Assembly: GCA_947165435.1 (NCBI GenBank)
Contig: CAMVAI010000018.1
Span: 1 to 45,864 of the forward strand
DNA: 45,864 nucleotides
Direction of reading: 5' to 3'
Origin: an uncultured Prevotella sp.
GTDB taxonomy: Bacteria; Bacteroidota; Bacteroidia; Bacteroidales; Bacteroidaceae
In this document: positions 25,828 through 34,600 of the stretch, one piece after another
How the letters are laid out: each line of letters opens with the position of its first letter
How positions within the stretch are numbered: position 1 is the first letter of the stretch
The notes under the pieces: generated by a model
The model's database searches: none
Told to the model about the DNA's origin: nothing
What the model saw: only the letters and a program-made list of their open reading frames with translations
Program-made: the position numbers and the translations under genes

Positions 25828-27410
25828 CCCTTGTATTGATAGTCGTATTGCTGGCCCTGACAGCAGGATGCAGCAATTGGGATTCCCGCACAAAGAAAAC
25901 TATTACGACAGAGGCGTTTTCAGACATGAAGACGCCTATATTCATTTTTGACCGGCAGGTGGTGCTCGGACAACTGGAGCAGCTGTCGAAGCACACGCGG
26001 GCTGCCACCGATGCCGACCGCTACACCGCAGCCTACTATGCTGAGGGCAACCCCCTGCTGTGGATAGATGCCGCCGGTGCTGACCATCGGGCCGACACGC
26101 TGCTGGCACGCCTGCATACCGTAGCCGGCGAGGGACTGGCAGAGACTGCGTTCTTCGTACCGGCTATTGAGCGCGACCTGCAACGTCTGCGCACACTCGA
26201 CGTGGATGATGGCGACAACAGCATCAGCCGGGTGGCGGCACGCCTGGACTATCGGCTCACGCAGGCCTGTCTGCGCTATGCCCTAGGCCAGCGGTTCGGC
26301 TTCGTCAATCCGCAAAGACTCTTCAACCATCTTGACAAAGACCGCGAGGACACCGTGCGCCATACCGTGATATACCGCGAACTGTTCGACGTGGTGATGG
26401 ACCATGCCAGCCGCGAGGCAGCAATGGACATCCTGGAAAAGGTGCGCCACGACAGCATCGACGGCTATCTGCGCGACATACAGCCCCGCGACAGCTACTA
26501 CCGGCAGATGAAGGCGATGCTGGCCGGTGGCCATGCCGGCGGTGAGCTGACCGATAGCGACATCACCGGTAACGAAGCGGCACGTCGCCGTATCGTGTGC
26601 AACATGGAGCGAGGACGGTGGCGGCGGCATCAGCCACTCCCTGCAACGGGTAAGCACGTGGTGGTCAACATACCGGCACAGCAGCTATACGCCCTTGGCG
26701 GCGACAGCATGCTGACCATGCGGATAGCCTGTGGGGCGAAAGCCACGAAGACGCCCCTGCTGTCGAGTGAGATAGAATGGATGGAGGTCAACCCGCAATG
26801 GGTCATCCCCACCAGCATCGTCAAGACCGATGTGGCGCGGCATGCCGGCGACACCGCCTACTTTGCACGCAACAGATACCGCATCATAGAACGGGCCACC
26901 AATCAGCAGCAAGACATAGCATCGGTGAGCCGCAGCATGCTGCTCAGCGGCAAGTATCGTGTGGCACAGGAAAGCGGGGCACACAACTCGCTGGGGCAGC
27001 TGGTGCTGCGCTTCAAGAACCGCTTCTCGGTATTCCTACACTACACGTCAAACCCCTCCGTGTTCCGCCGCGAGTCGCGAACGGTGTCGCACGGCTGTGT
27101 GCGAGTGGAAAAGCCCTTCGAGCTGGCACAGTTTGTGCTGACCGACCCTGACGAGTGGCTGTTGGAACGCATGCGTATAGCCATGGACCTGGAGCCGCAG
27201 ACCGAACGCGGCATCAAGTATGTGGCGGCACATACTGACGAGCAGGAGCGCAAAAGGCTGGTGGGCTATGTGCCCGTGAAGCCTCACGTACCTATTTATA
27301 TTATATACAACACCCTGTGGCCCGATGAGAACGGCGTGATGCAGACATGGCCGGACATCTACGGATACGACGAGGCACTCTGGCGGCAGCTACAGACATA
27401 CATGCAATGA
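25776..27410 (+). CDS. L,D-transpeptidase (YkuD domain) lipoprotein
   Basis: The enzyme would form 3-3 peptidoglycan cross-links or attach proteins to peptidoglycan. The frame opens with TTG at 25776 inside the upstream gene. It is needed to keep the Lys-Lys and hydrophobic core of the lipoprotein signal, which ends LTAGCSN. A scaffold region (about 50-270) resembles YcbB-type enzymes (AYYAEGNPLLWID). The YkuD domain (about 290-460) holds VVVNIPAQQLYAL and the catalytic SHGCVRVEKP (C441). The 544-residue length fits the YcbB class. The start codon is uncertain. The last 11 codons, including the stop, are duplicated exactly downstream. Confidence 0.9.
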   Translation: MLHIEGREDSKKGNHPLTLVLIVVLLALTAGCSNWDSRTKKTITTEAFSDMKTPIFIFDRQVVLGQLEQLSKHTRAATDADRYTAAYYAEGNPLLWIDAAGADHRADTLLARLHTVAGEGLAETAFFVPAIERDLQRLRTLDVDDGDNSISRVAARLDYRLTQACLRYALGQRFGFVNPQRLFNHLDKDREDTVRHTVIYRELFDVVMDHASREAAMDILEKVRHDSIDGYLRDIQPRDSYYRQMKAMLAGGHAGGELTDSDITGNEAARRRIVCNMERGRWRRHQPLPATGKHVVVNIPAQQLYALGGDSMLTMRIACGAKATKTPLLSSEIEWMEVNPQWVIPTSIVKTDVARHAGDTAYFARNRYRIIERATNQQQDIASVSRSMLLSGKYRVAQESGAHNSLGQLVLRFKNRFSVFLHYTSNPSVFRRESRTVSHGCVRVEKPFELAQFVLTDPDEWLLERMRIAMDLEPQTERGIKYVAAHTDEQERKRLVGYVPVKPHVPIYIIYNTLWPDENGVMQTWPDIYGYDEALWRQLQTYMQ

Positions 27411-27446
27411 ATATGGCGGCAGCTACAGACATACATGCAATGAATT
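27381..27446 (+). repeat. 33-bp tandem duplication covering the L,D-transpeptidase stop
   Basis: Units 27381-27413 and 27414-27446 differ only at the final base, and TGGCG at 27447 begins a third. The unit repeats WRQLQTYMQ-stop in the same frame. It also creates an ORF of 17 codons (27407-27460) whose ATG overlaps the transpeptidase TGA and whose TGA overlaps the sigma-factor ATG. Confidence 0.95.
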
Positions 27447-27456
27447 TGGCGACACA

Positions 27457-28014
27457 ATGAAAATAGACGAACAACAACTCATGCGCCAGCTGGCAGAACC
27501 CTCGACGCGCCGAAAGGCCTTCGAGCAGATGGTGACGGCATACAGCGAGCAGATATACTGGCAGGTGCGCCGCATCGTGCTCTCGCACGACGATGCCGAC
27601 GACGTGGTGCAGAACGTGCTGCTGAAGGCATGGACACACCTCGACACGTTTCATGGCGAATCGCGGCTCACCACCTGGCTTTACCGCATCGCCCTCAACG
27701 AGAGCCTCGACTTTATGCGCAAGCAGAAGACACGAGCCACGGTGAGCGCCGACGGCGACGGGGCAGCGACAGGCAGTATAGCAGCTACGCTGATGGCCGA
27801 CCACTATTTCGACGGCGACGAGACGATGGCACAGCTGCAGGAGGCTATTGCCGGACTGCCCGAGACGCAGCGCACCGTGTTCAATCTGCGATACTTCGAC
27901 GAGATGAAATACAGCGACATCAGCCAGCTGTTGGGCACCAGCGAGGGGGCCCTGAAGGCTTCGTACCACATCGCCGTGAAGAAAATATCAGCATTTTTTA
28001 AACGCCACGATTAA
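27457..28014 (+). CDS. ECF-type RNA polymerase sigma factor
   Basis: The 185-residue product has region 2 (about 22-90: VRRIVLSHDDADDVVQNVLL, TWLYRIALNESLDFMR) and region 4 (about 128-180: LPETQRTVFNLRYFDEMKYS, LLGTSEGALKASYHIAVKKI). It has no region 3, as in extracytoplasmic-function sigma factors. The next genes encode a single-TM protein and a CpxP-like secreted protein, a common Bacteroidetes layout for envelope-stress control. It probably regulates its own cluster, but no non-housekeeping promoter could be identified. Its ATG overlaps the stop of a 17-codon ORF. Confidence 0.94.
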   Translation: MKIDEQQLMRQLAEPSTRRKAFEQMVTAYSEQIYWQVRRIVLSHDDADDVVQNVLLKAWTHLDTFHGESRLTTWLYRIALNESLDFMRKQKTRATVSADGDGAATGSIAATLMADHYFDGDETMAQLQEAIAGLPETQRTVFNLRYFDEMKYSDISQLLGTSEGALKASYHIAVKKISAFFKRHD

Positions 28015-28097
28015 ACTTTTGGCGCGCTATAGCGTCACAATAGACAAAAGCATGGGACGCTCAGCAAGCGTCAATATTGACAAAAAAGGAGATGAAT

Positions 28098-28511
28098 ATG
28101 ACAAACGAAGAAGCATACATGCAGCAGCAAGATGCCGACATCCGTCAGCAGGAGGCATTCATCCGTCAGCAGATAGGGCAGGGGAAACAGCCTTTCCTCG
28201 TGCCTGACGGCTATTTCGAGCAGCTGGCACAGCGCGTGATGCAGCGCATAGACGACAGCATGCCGCAGGCCGACATGCAGCCCCTTCAGGTTGCTGCAGA
28301 CCGTCAGCCTTCGCGGCGCACAGCATGGCACACCTGGCTCTATGCCGCCGCATGTGCTGTGGTGTTGTTGGTGATGAGTGCCACTCTACTATTCCGTCAG
28401 CAGCCTGAGGCAGCACCATTGGAAGCCCAGAGCGAGAGCACTTATATGGATGAGGCCGTAGATTACGCCATGATAGACAATAACGAAATATACGCTTGCT
28501 TGTCGGAATGA
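28098..28511 (+). CDS. Putative single-TM anti-sigma factor
   Basis: This 137-residue protein is read from the ATG at 28098, which is spaced correctly from AAAGGAG at 28085-28091. The frame is open upstream to a TTG at 28077. A Gln-rich cytoplasmic N-terminus (MQQQDADIRQQEAFIRQQIG) contains the VPDGYFEQL motif common in Bacteroidetes membrane proteins paired with ECF sigma factors. A TM helix (about 75-97) and a short acidic outer tail follow. The pairing with the sigma gene makes an anti-sigma role likely, but there is no zinc-binding anti-sigma motif. Its last 12 codons are repeated downstream with almost only silent changes. Confidence 0.8.
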   Translation: MTNEEAYMQQQDADIRQQEAFIRQQIGQGKQPFLVPDGYFEQLAQRVMQRIDDSMPQADMQPLQVAADRQPSRRTAWHTWLYAAACAVVLLVMSATLLFRQQPEAAPLEAQSESTYMDEAVDYAMIDNNEIYACLSE

Positions 28512-28545
28512 TTGATAACAATGATATATACGCCTGCTTGTCAGA
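28470..28545 (+). repeat. 38-nt tandem duplication with third-position differences
   Basis: Copy 1 (28470-28507) encodes MIDNNEIYACLSE at the end of the putative anti-sigma. Copy 2 (28508-28545) in a shifted frame encodes MIDNNDIYACLSE and runs on to YYRNLL-stop at 28567. The seven mismatches fall at positions 6, 9, 12, 15, 18, 27 and 36 of the unit, all third codon positions; six are silent and one is Glu/Asp. The ATG of copy 2 overlaps the TGA of copy 1. Confidence 0.95.
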
Positions 28546-28594
28546 ATATTATAGGAACTTGCTGTAGAAGATATTTAGCATCTGAAATACGAAT

Positions 28595-29053
28595 ATGAGT
28601 GATATGTTATACACCTTGCAACGATACCTGCTGGCTGCTGCCCTGACGTTGGTGATGGCAACGACCCTTCAGGCACAAGACGGCGACAGGAAATTCTCGC
28701 CGAAGAAATTCGAAGCCGACCTGGAAGCCTACATCACCAAGGAGGCAGCCCTGACATCACAGGAAGCCACGAAGTTCTTTACGCTGTTCCGCGAGATGCG
28801 CCAGAAGCAGCGCACCATTTATGGGCGCATCAAGCATTATGCGAAGCAGCCCATGACTGACGATGCCGCTGCCGAGCGAGCCATTGATGAGTGCGACAAG
28901 CTGCAGATAGAGCTGAAGGAGATAGAGCAGAAGTACCACCAGCGCATGGTTCGCGAAGTGTCTGCCGTCAAAGTGGCACAAGCCATCAAGGCTGAATCGC
29001 GTTTCCACCGCCGCATGATGAAAGGCATGCAGAAAAGGGGCAAAAAGCGTTGA
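28595..29053 (+). CDS. CpxP/Spy-like secreted protein
   Basis: The 152-residue protein has a signal peptide (RYLLAAALTLVMATTLQAQ) and a helical, charged mature part. KFEADLEAYITKEAALTSQE followed by ATKFFTLFREMRQKQ resembles the LTxxQ region of CpxP/Spy-type periplasmic chaperones. The C-terminus is strongly basic (RRMMKGMQKRGKKR). As the third gene after the sigma and putative anti-sigma genes it may act as a sensor or chaperone for envelope stress. The start could also be the ATG at 28604. It converges with nth; the two stops are 11 nt apart, within a duplicated segment. Confidence 0.85.
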   Translation: MSDMLYTLQRYLLAAALTLVMATTLQAQDGDRKFSPKKFEADLEAYITKEAALTSQEATKFFTLFREMRQKQRTIYGRIKHYAKQPMTDDAAAERAIDECDKLQIELKEIEQKYHQRMVREVSAVKVAQAIKAESRFHRRMMKGMQKRGKKR

Positions 29054-29115
29054 ACGCACACCGCTCACAATGCAGAGGGGCAAAAGGCGTTGAACGCGCA
29101 CCGCTCACAATGCGG
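29036..29115. repeat. 40-bp tandem duplication between convergent gene ends
   Basis: Units 29036-29075 and 29076-29115 differ at 3 of 40 positions. Read on the minus strand, the right unit encodes the FeS-cluster end of Nth (CERCAFNAFCP). The left unit, beyond the nth stop, encodes the same residues with only silent changes (TGC/TGT, GCC/GCT). On the plus strand the left unit covers the stop of the CpxP-like gene. Confidence 0.95.
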
Positions 29116-29697
29116 GCTGCGCGACGTACAAACATACCGCCCGTGCAACAGCAGCCAGTGATGGGCCTTAGGAACATCCGCCACAGGAATGTTCGCCACC
29201 AGTTCACGTTCCACTTTCTCGGGTGTCGTTGCCCGCTGGCTCACCAGCTTGAGGCGGTGGCTGACCCGATAGACATGTGTATCGACAGCCATCGCGGGTT
29301 GGCTGAAAGCCACCGACAGCATCACGTTAGCCGTCTTGCGACCCACACCGGGCAGCGACAGCAGGGCTTCCATCGTGTCGGGCACATGGCCGCCGTAGTT
29401 CTCTGTCAGCCGCTGTGCCATCGCCTTCAGGTGGGCGGCCTTGGCGTTGGGGTAGGACACACTGCTGATGAACGACAGCAGCTCTTCGTCGTCGGCATCA
29501 GCCATCGCCGTCGCGTCGGGATAGCGGCGGAAGAGTGCCGGCGTCACCTGGTTGATGCGCTTGTCGGTACACTGCGCGCTTAGCATCACCGCCACCAGCA
29601 GCTGGAACGTGCTGCCATACTCCAGTTCCGTCTCCACCTGCGGCTGCTGTTCGCGGAAGTAGCGCAGCACCGCCTCATATCTCTCCTTGCGTGTCAT
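29065..29697 (-). CDS. nth: Endonuclease III
   Basis: Nth is a DNA glycosylase/AP lyase that removes oxidised pyrimidines. The 210-residue protein has VAVMLSAQCTDKRIN, the helix-hairpin-helix SLPGVGRKTANVML with the catalytic Lys, VDTHVYRVSHRL with the catalytic Asp, and the C-terminal [4Fe-4S] ligands CTSRSPHCERCAFNAFC (C-X6-C-X2-C-X5-C). The ATG at 29697 was preferred because the upstream extension is not family-like and overlaps the promoter region. It ends only four residues after the last Cys, a short tail for the family. Confidence 0.95.
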   Translation of the reverse strand: MTRKERYEAVLRYFREQQPQVETELEYGSTFQLLVAVMLSAQCTDKRINQVTPALFRRYPDATAMADADDEELLSFISSVSYPNAKAAHLKAMAQRLTENYGGHVPDTMEALLSLPGVGRKTANVMLSVAFSQPAMAVDTHVYRVSHRLKLVSQRATTPEKVERELVANIPVADVPKAHHWLLLHGRYVCTSRSPHCERCAFNAFCPSAL

Positions 29698-29774
29698 GTT
29701 TTCGCTATGTTTTTTGTTGAGCCTGTCGGTACAAACCTTTCCCGGCTTTTTGCCGGTGTTTGTCTTTTCTCCGG

Positions 29775-29782
29775 CAAAGGTA
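29775..29782 (-). promoter_or_regulatory. Possible -7 element for nth
   Basis: TACCTTTG on the minus strand, about 78 nt upstream of nth. The nearest TTTG (29798-29801) is only 15 bp away, shorter than usual, so the assignment rests on the -7 box. Confidence 0.5.
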
Positions 29783-29832
29783 CGAAAAAATGTCGCGCAA
29801 AACAATATTCTGAAAAGATTTCAGCATTTTTT

Positions 29833-29863
29833 TTTGCGTTTCCGAAATTTATCACTATCTTTG
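29833..29863 (+). promoter_or_regulatory. Promoter for kdgK-kdgA
   Basis: TTTG at 29833-29836 and TATCTTTG at 29856-29863 are 19 bp apart. It lies about 88 nt before the kdgK start. Confidence 0.8.
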
Positions 29864-29950
29864 CAGCAAACTTTTCGCAATAAGCGATGTAAGTTTGATT
29901 GACAGAAGACAATATTCAAAACCTATTTTTAAAAAGTAATACTAAAACAA

Positions 29951-30973
29951 ATGGCAAAAATTGTAACTTTAGGCGAGATTATGCTCCGCCTGTCGCCCAT
30001 GGGCAACGACCGTTTCATCCAGAGTGAGTCATTCCGCATCATCCCCGGCGGTGGAGAAGCTAACGTGGCAGTCAGCGTGGCAAACTACGGTCACGAGGCT
30101 TACTTCGTATCAAAGCTGCCGAAGCATGAGATTGGCCAGATAGCCGTCAATGCCCTGCGCCGCTATGGTGTGAACACCCAGTTCATTGCCCGTGGTGGCG
30201 ACCGTGTAGGTCTGTACTATGCCGAGACGGGAGCTTCGATGCGTCCCTCGAAGGTGATTTACGACCGTGCCCACAGCTCGATAGCCGAGGCTGACCCTCA
30301 GGACTTCGACTTCGACGCAATCATGGAGGGTGCTGCCTGGTTCCACTGGTCTGGCATTACTCCCGCTATCAGCGACAAGGCTGCCGAGCTGACGAAGCTG
30401 GCTTGCGAGGCTGCGAAGCGTCACGGTGTCACCGTGTCTGTTGACCTGAACTTCCGCAAGAAGCTGTGGACTTCAGAGAAGGCTATCAGCATCATGCGCC
30501 CCTTGATGAAGTATGTTGATGTGTGCATTGGCAACGAGGAAGATGCCGAGCTCTGCCTTGGCTTCAAGCCCGATGCTGACGTAGAGGGCGGCAAGACCGA
30601 CGCTGCCGGCTACGAGGGCATCTTCAAGCAGATGAAGCAGGAGTTTGGCTTCAAGTATGTCGTTTCTACGCTCCGTGAGTCGTTCTCGGCTACGTTCAAC
30701 GGATGGAAGGCCCTTATCTACGACGGTAAGGAGTTCTACCAGTCAAAGCGCTACGAGATTAATCCTATCATCGACCGCGTAGGTGGTGGCGACTCGTTCT
30801 CGGGTGGTCTGATTCACGGTCTGCTTACTAAGCCGACTCAGGGCGAGGCTCTTGAGTTTGCCGTTGCCGCTTCTGCTCTGAAGCACACTATTAACGGCGA
30901 CTTCAACCTGGTGGGTGCCGACGAGGTGGAAAGCCTGGCCGGTGGTAACGCCAGTGGTCGTGTACAGCGTTAA
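29951..30973 (+). CDS. kdgK: 2-dehydro-3-deoxygluconokinase (PfkB family)
   Basis: KdgK phosphorylates 2-keto-3-deoxygluconate to KDPG in uronate and pectin catabolism. The 340-residue protein has PfkB signatures: [18 protein letters not shown] near the N-terminus and [17 protein letters not shown] with the catalytic Asp near the C-terminus. Substrate assignment rests mainly on the adjacent KDPG aldolase gene 44 nt downstream, since PfkB sugar kinases are hard to separate by motif alone. The first gene of its unit, it has a clear promoter. Confidence 0.92.
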   Translation: MAKIVTLGEIMLRLSPMGNDRFIQSESFRIIPGGGEANVAVSVANYGHEAYFVSKLPKHEIGQIAVNALRRYGVNTQFIARGGDRVGLYYAETGASMRPSKVIYDRAHSSIAEADPQDFDFDAIMEGAAWFHWSGITPAISDKAAELTKLACEAAKRHGVTVSVDLNFRKKLWTSEKAISIMRPLMKYVDVCIGNEEDAELCLGFKPDADVEGGKTDAAGYEGIFKQMKQEFGFKYVVSTLRESFSATFNGWKALIYDGKEFYQSKRYEINPIIDRVGGGDSFSGGLIHGLLTKPTQGEALEFAVAASALKHTINGDFNLVGADEVESLAGGNASGRVQR

Positions 30974-30983
30974 CTTTTGACCT

Positions 30984-31011
30984 TTTCAAAGTTCAAATTT
31001 CAAAGTTCAAA
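30984..31011 (+). repeat. 14-bp exact tandem repeat before the aldolase gene
   Basis: TTTCAAAGTTCAAA occurs twice head to tail (30984-30997 and 30998-31011), filling most of the gap between kdgK and the aldolase start at 31018. Confidence 0.95.
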
Positions 31012-31017
31012 GAAAAA

Positions 31018-31686
31018 ATGGCAAAGTTTGATAAAATAGCAGTATTGAAGAAGATTGGGGATACCGGTATGGTTCCCGTCTTTTATAACAAAGATTTAGA
31101 GATTTGTAAGAACGTGGTGAAGGCTTGCTACGAGGGTGGTGTACGCGCCTTCGAGTTCACCAATCGCGGCGACTTCGCCCAGGAGGTGTTTGGCGAGCTG
31201 GTGAAGTGGGCCGACAAGGAGTGCCCCGAGCTGGCTCTTGGCATTGGCTCGGTGGTTGACGCTCCCACGGCAGCTCTCTACATCCAGCTGGGTGCCTGCT
31301 TCGTGGTAGGCCCGCTGTTCAATCCCGACATTGCCCCCGTGTGCAACCGCCGTCTGGTGCCTTACTGCCCCGGCTGCATGACGGTCAGCGAAATCGGCAA
31401 GGCCCAGGAGTTGGGTTGCGACCTGACGAAGGTGTTCCCCGGCGACGTGGTAGGTCCGAACATGGTGAAGGGCTTGAAGGCTCCCATGCCTTGGTCGAAG
31501 ATCATGGTGACCGGCGGCGTGGCCCCTGAAGAGGAGAATCTGCAGAAGTGGTTCAAGGCCGGTGTCTATTGCGTGGGCATGGGTTCGAAGCTCTTCCCCT
31601 CAGACAAGGTGAAGGCCGGCGACTGGCAGTACGTAACTGACAAGTGCAAAGAGGCACTCGGTTATGTGGCAAAGGCTCGCGCTTAA
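31018..31686 (+). CDS. kdgA: KDPG / 4-hydroxy-2-oxoglutarate aldolase
   Basis: This aldolase cleaves KDPG to pyruvate and glyceraldehyde-3-phosphate. The 222-residue barrel has the catalytic Glu and Arg in FEFTNR (E46, R50), the Schiff-base Lys in [10 protein letters not shown] and the phosphate loop MVTGGV. Together with KdgK it completes conversion of ketodeoxygluconate into central metabolism. An intrinsic terminator lies just after the stop, and the next reading frame begins inside the last codons of this gene. Confidence 0.94.
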   Translation: MAKFDKIAVLKKIGDTGMVPVFYNKDLEICKNVVKACYEGGVRAFEFTNRGDFAQEVFGELVKWADKECPELALGIGSVVDAPTAALYIQLGACFVVGPLFNPDIAPVCNRRLVPYCPGCMTVSEIGKAQELGCDLTKVFPGDVVGPNMVKGLKAPMPWSKIMVTGGVAPEEENLQKWFKAGVYCVGMGSKLFPSDKVKAGDWQYVTDKCKEALGYVAKARA

Positions 31687-34600
31687 ATCCTTTATCCATC
31701 AAGGCTCAGCATGGCTCTCGTCTGTGCTGGGCCTTTTCCTTTTATCAGCTTGTACGCCGTCGCAGAAGGACCGGGTGGACAAGCTGAATGCTATTTCATA
31801 CAACTACCATTACCGCAATATCGACTCTACGGAGCACTATGCCCGGCAGGCTTACCGGCTGGCGTCCGACTACGACGACGGGCGTGCCGAGGCGCTGAAC
31901 AATATGGCTTTCGTCAGCATCACACGCATGGACTACCGTCGTGCCGAACGGCAGCTGGACGAAGCCCTTGCCGTGACAGACAACCAGGTGGAGCTGCTCA
32001 TAGCCGAAGTGCAGCACATGCGCCTCTGCCAGCGACGCAGCAACAACCGCGCCTTCTACGAGCACCGTGAGCGTGCCACGACCCACTTGAAGCGCATTGA
32101 CGAAGAGCGCCACCGGCTGCCCGTCCGTCTGCAGCAGCGTATGGTTTATGCCGCCTCGGAGATGGCTATCGTCAATTCCACCTATTATTATTACGTCGGA
32201 CTGGAGCAGCAGTCTGCCGATGCACTGAAAGAGCTGAACACCGACGACATACGGCGCGACACCGCCCAGTATCTGAACTATCTCTACAACATCGGGGCGG
32301 GCGGCGTGCTGACCGAAGGCACCCCGGAGCGCATCTATCAAGACGAGATGGAGTGTCTGTCGCACTGTCTGAACATTGCCGAGCGCAGCGGCTATCCCTA
32401 TTTCGAGGCCAACGCCAAGGAGGCACTTGCCGACCATGAGCAACGCCTCGACCTGGCCGAACAGGCCCTGCAGGGCTTTCAGCGCTTCGGCGATGTCTAT
32501 CAGATAGCCGGGGCCTACCGTACGCTGGCGTCGTGCTATCATGCGATGGGCGACGACTGGCGGGCCTTGGACAACCTGCACCAGGCATTGGCCGACCAGC
32601 GTATCAACCAGGCCCCCGACCTGGTGGCAAGCATCCGCGAACAGCTCTCCGTGGCGTACGCCGCCGTCAACGACAAGCCGCAGAGCGACCAGAACCGCAA
32701 CATCTACATCGACCTGCAGGAACAGACGCGGCAAGACCGCGAGCTGGAGGCGCGTGCCGGCATCCTTGACCACGCCGTGAACCAGCTCAACTGGATGATT
32801 CTTGCCGTCGTGGCAGCCATCGTCGTGCTGCTGCTGCTGTTGTGGCTCTTCAATCGCATGAACCGCCAGCGGCGCGAAGACCACCGCTTGGACGATGTGC
32901 TGGAACAGAAGAACGAAGAGATAGCCGAGGCCCGCCTGCGGGTGGGGCGCAATGAGCTGCGCAATCTGGAGCAGCGTGCCAAGGTGTCGATGGCTATGAG
33001 CATACTGCCCCTCATCGACCGCATTCTCTATGCCGTCCACCACCTGTCTGCCGACGGGGCACAGCCTAAGACATCGGCTGCCGACGGGTCACAGCCACAG
33101 CTGTCGCCTGCCGACGGGGCACAATTAGAGTATATCCGCGAACTGACCGACACCATCAACGAGCAGAACGCGCTGCTCACCCAGATGATACAACTGCGGC
33201 AGGGCGAGCTGAACATGCACATCGAGAGCTTTGCCCTACAGCCCCTCTTCGACCTCGTCGGTCGTGGCAAGGCCAGCTTCGACATGAAGGGCATCCGCCT
33301 ATGCGTCGAGCCTACGCCGGCTGTCGTCAAGGCCGACCGCGTGCTGACCCTCTTCATGCTGAACACACTGGCCGACAACGCCCGCAAGTTTACAGACCGG
33401 GGCGGCGAGGTCACCATCTCTGCCCGCGAGAATGCCGACTACGTAGAGCTGTCGGTTGCCGACAACGGACGGGGCATGAGCAGCCAGCAGCTCAGCCACG
33501 TCTTCGACCATAAGGTGGCCGGCGGTCACGGCTTCGGACTGATGAACTGCAAGGGCATCATCGAGAAATACCGCAAGATGAGCCGGCTGTTCAGCGTCTG
33601 CACCCTTGATGCCGACAGCACCGAGGGCACCGGCAGCCGCTTCTTCTTCCGTCTGCCCAAAGGCATCGTCAGGTGCCTGCTGGTGGGGTGGGGCAGTCTG
33701 GCCGTAGCCCTCGGGGTGCAAGCTGCCGACAGGCATCCTGCGCCTGCCACGCCGGCATCTGCGTCCTCGGCTGTTGCCGATGCCACGCGCCTGACCGCCA
33801 TCGACCGCGCCCATATCTATGCCGACTCGGCCTATTTCTGCAATGTCAACGGACACTACAGCCGCACGCTGCTCTTTGCCGACTCCTGCCGCCAGTGTCT
33901 GAACGAGCACTATCTGCAACAACACCCCGAGGGCCGTCTGCTCATGACGCGCAACGGCGACACCAACGGCACCCCCGCCGAGATACAATGGCTGCACGAC
34001 GGCATCGACACCAACTATCAGATTATTCTCGACATACGCAACGAGAGTGCCGTAGCCGCCCTGTCGCTGCACGAATGGCACCTCTATGCCTATAATAACA
34101 AGGTATATACCCAGCTCTTCAAGGAACTGTCTGCCGACAGCACGCTGGCCGACTACGTGCGCCAGATGCAGCAGTCGCGCACCAACAAGCGCATTGCCGT
34201 CATCCTGCTGCTCATCCTGCTGGTGCTCATTGTGCCTGCCTACTACATGCTCTACTACCGCCACCGGCTCTACAACCGATTCCGCCGCGAGCACCTGCAG
34301 CTCACCAACCTCGAAATGGCTGACGACGAGCTGCGCCGCGCCGAGCTGGAAGATGCCAAGCTGCATGTGGCCAACGCCGTGCTCGACAACTGCCTTTCCA
34401 CCCTGAAGCACGAAACGATGTACTATCCCAACCGCATACGCCAGCTCGTAGATAGCCGCCAGCTGGAGCCGCTGGCCGAAGTGGCAGGCTACTACCGCGA
34501 GCTTTACGACATACTCATACGCCAGGCCATCAGCCAGGTGGAGCACATCCAGCTGCACCTGCGCCCCGTCAGCCTCTACGGCACCACCGTCCTGGGCGAC

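Noticed and set aside
28019..28207. 62-codon ORF across the sigma/anti-sigma junction as a full gene
   Set aside because: Its second half is out-of-frame text of the anti-sigma gene. Only the repeated first part is noteworthy and is listed as a finding.
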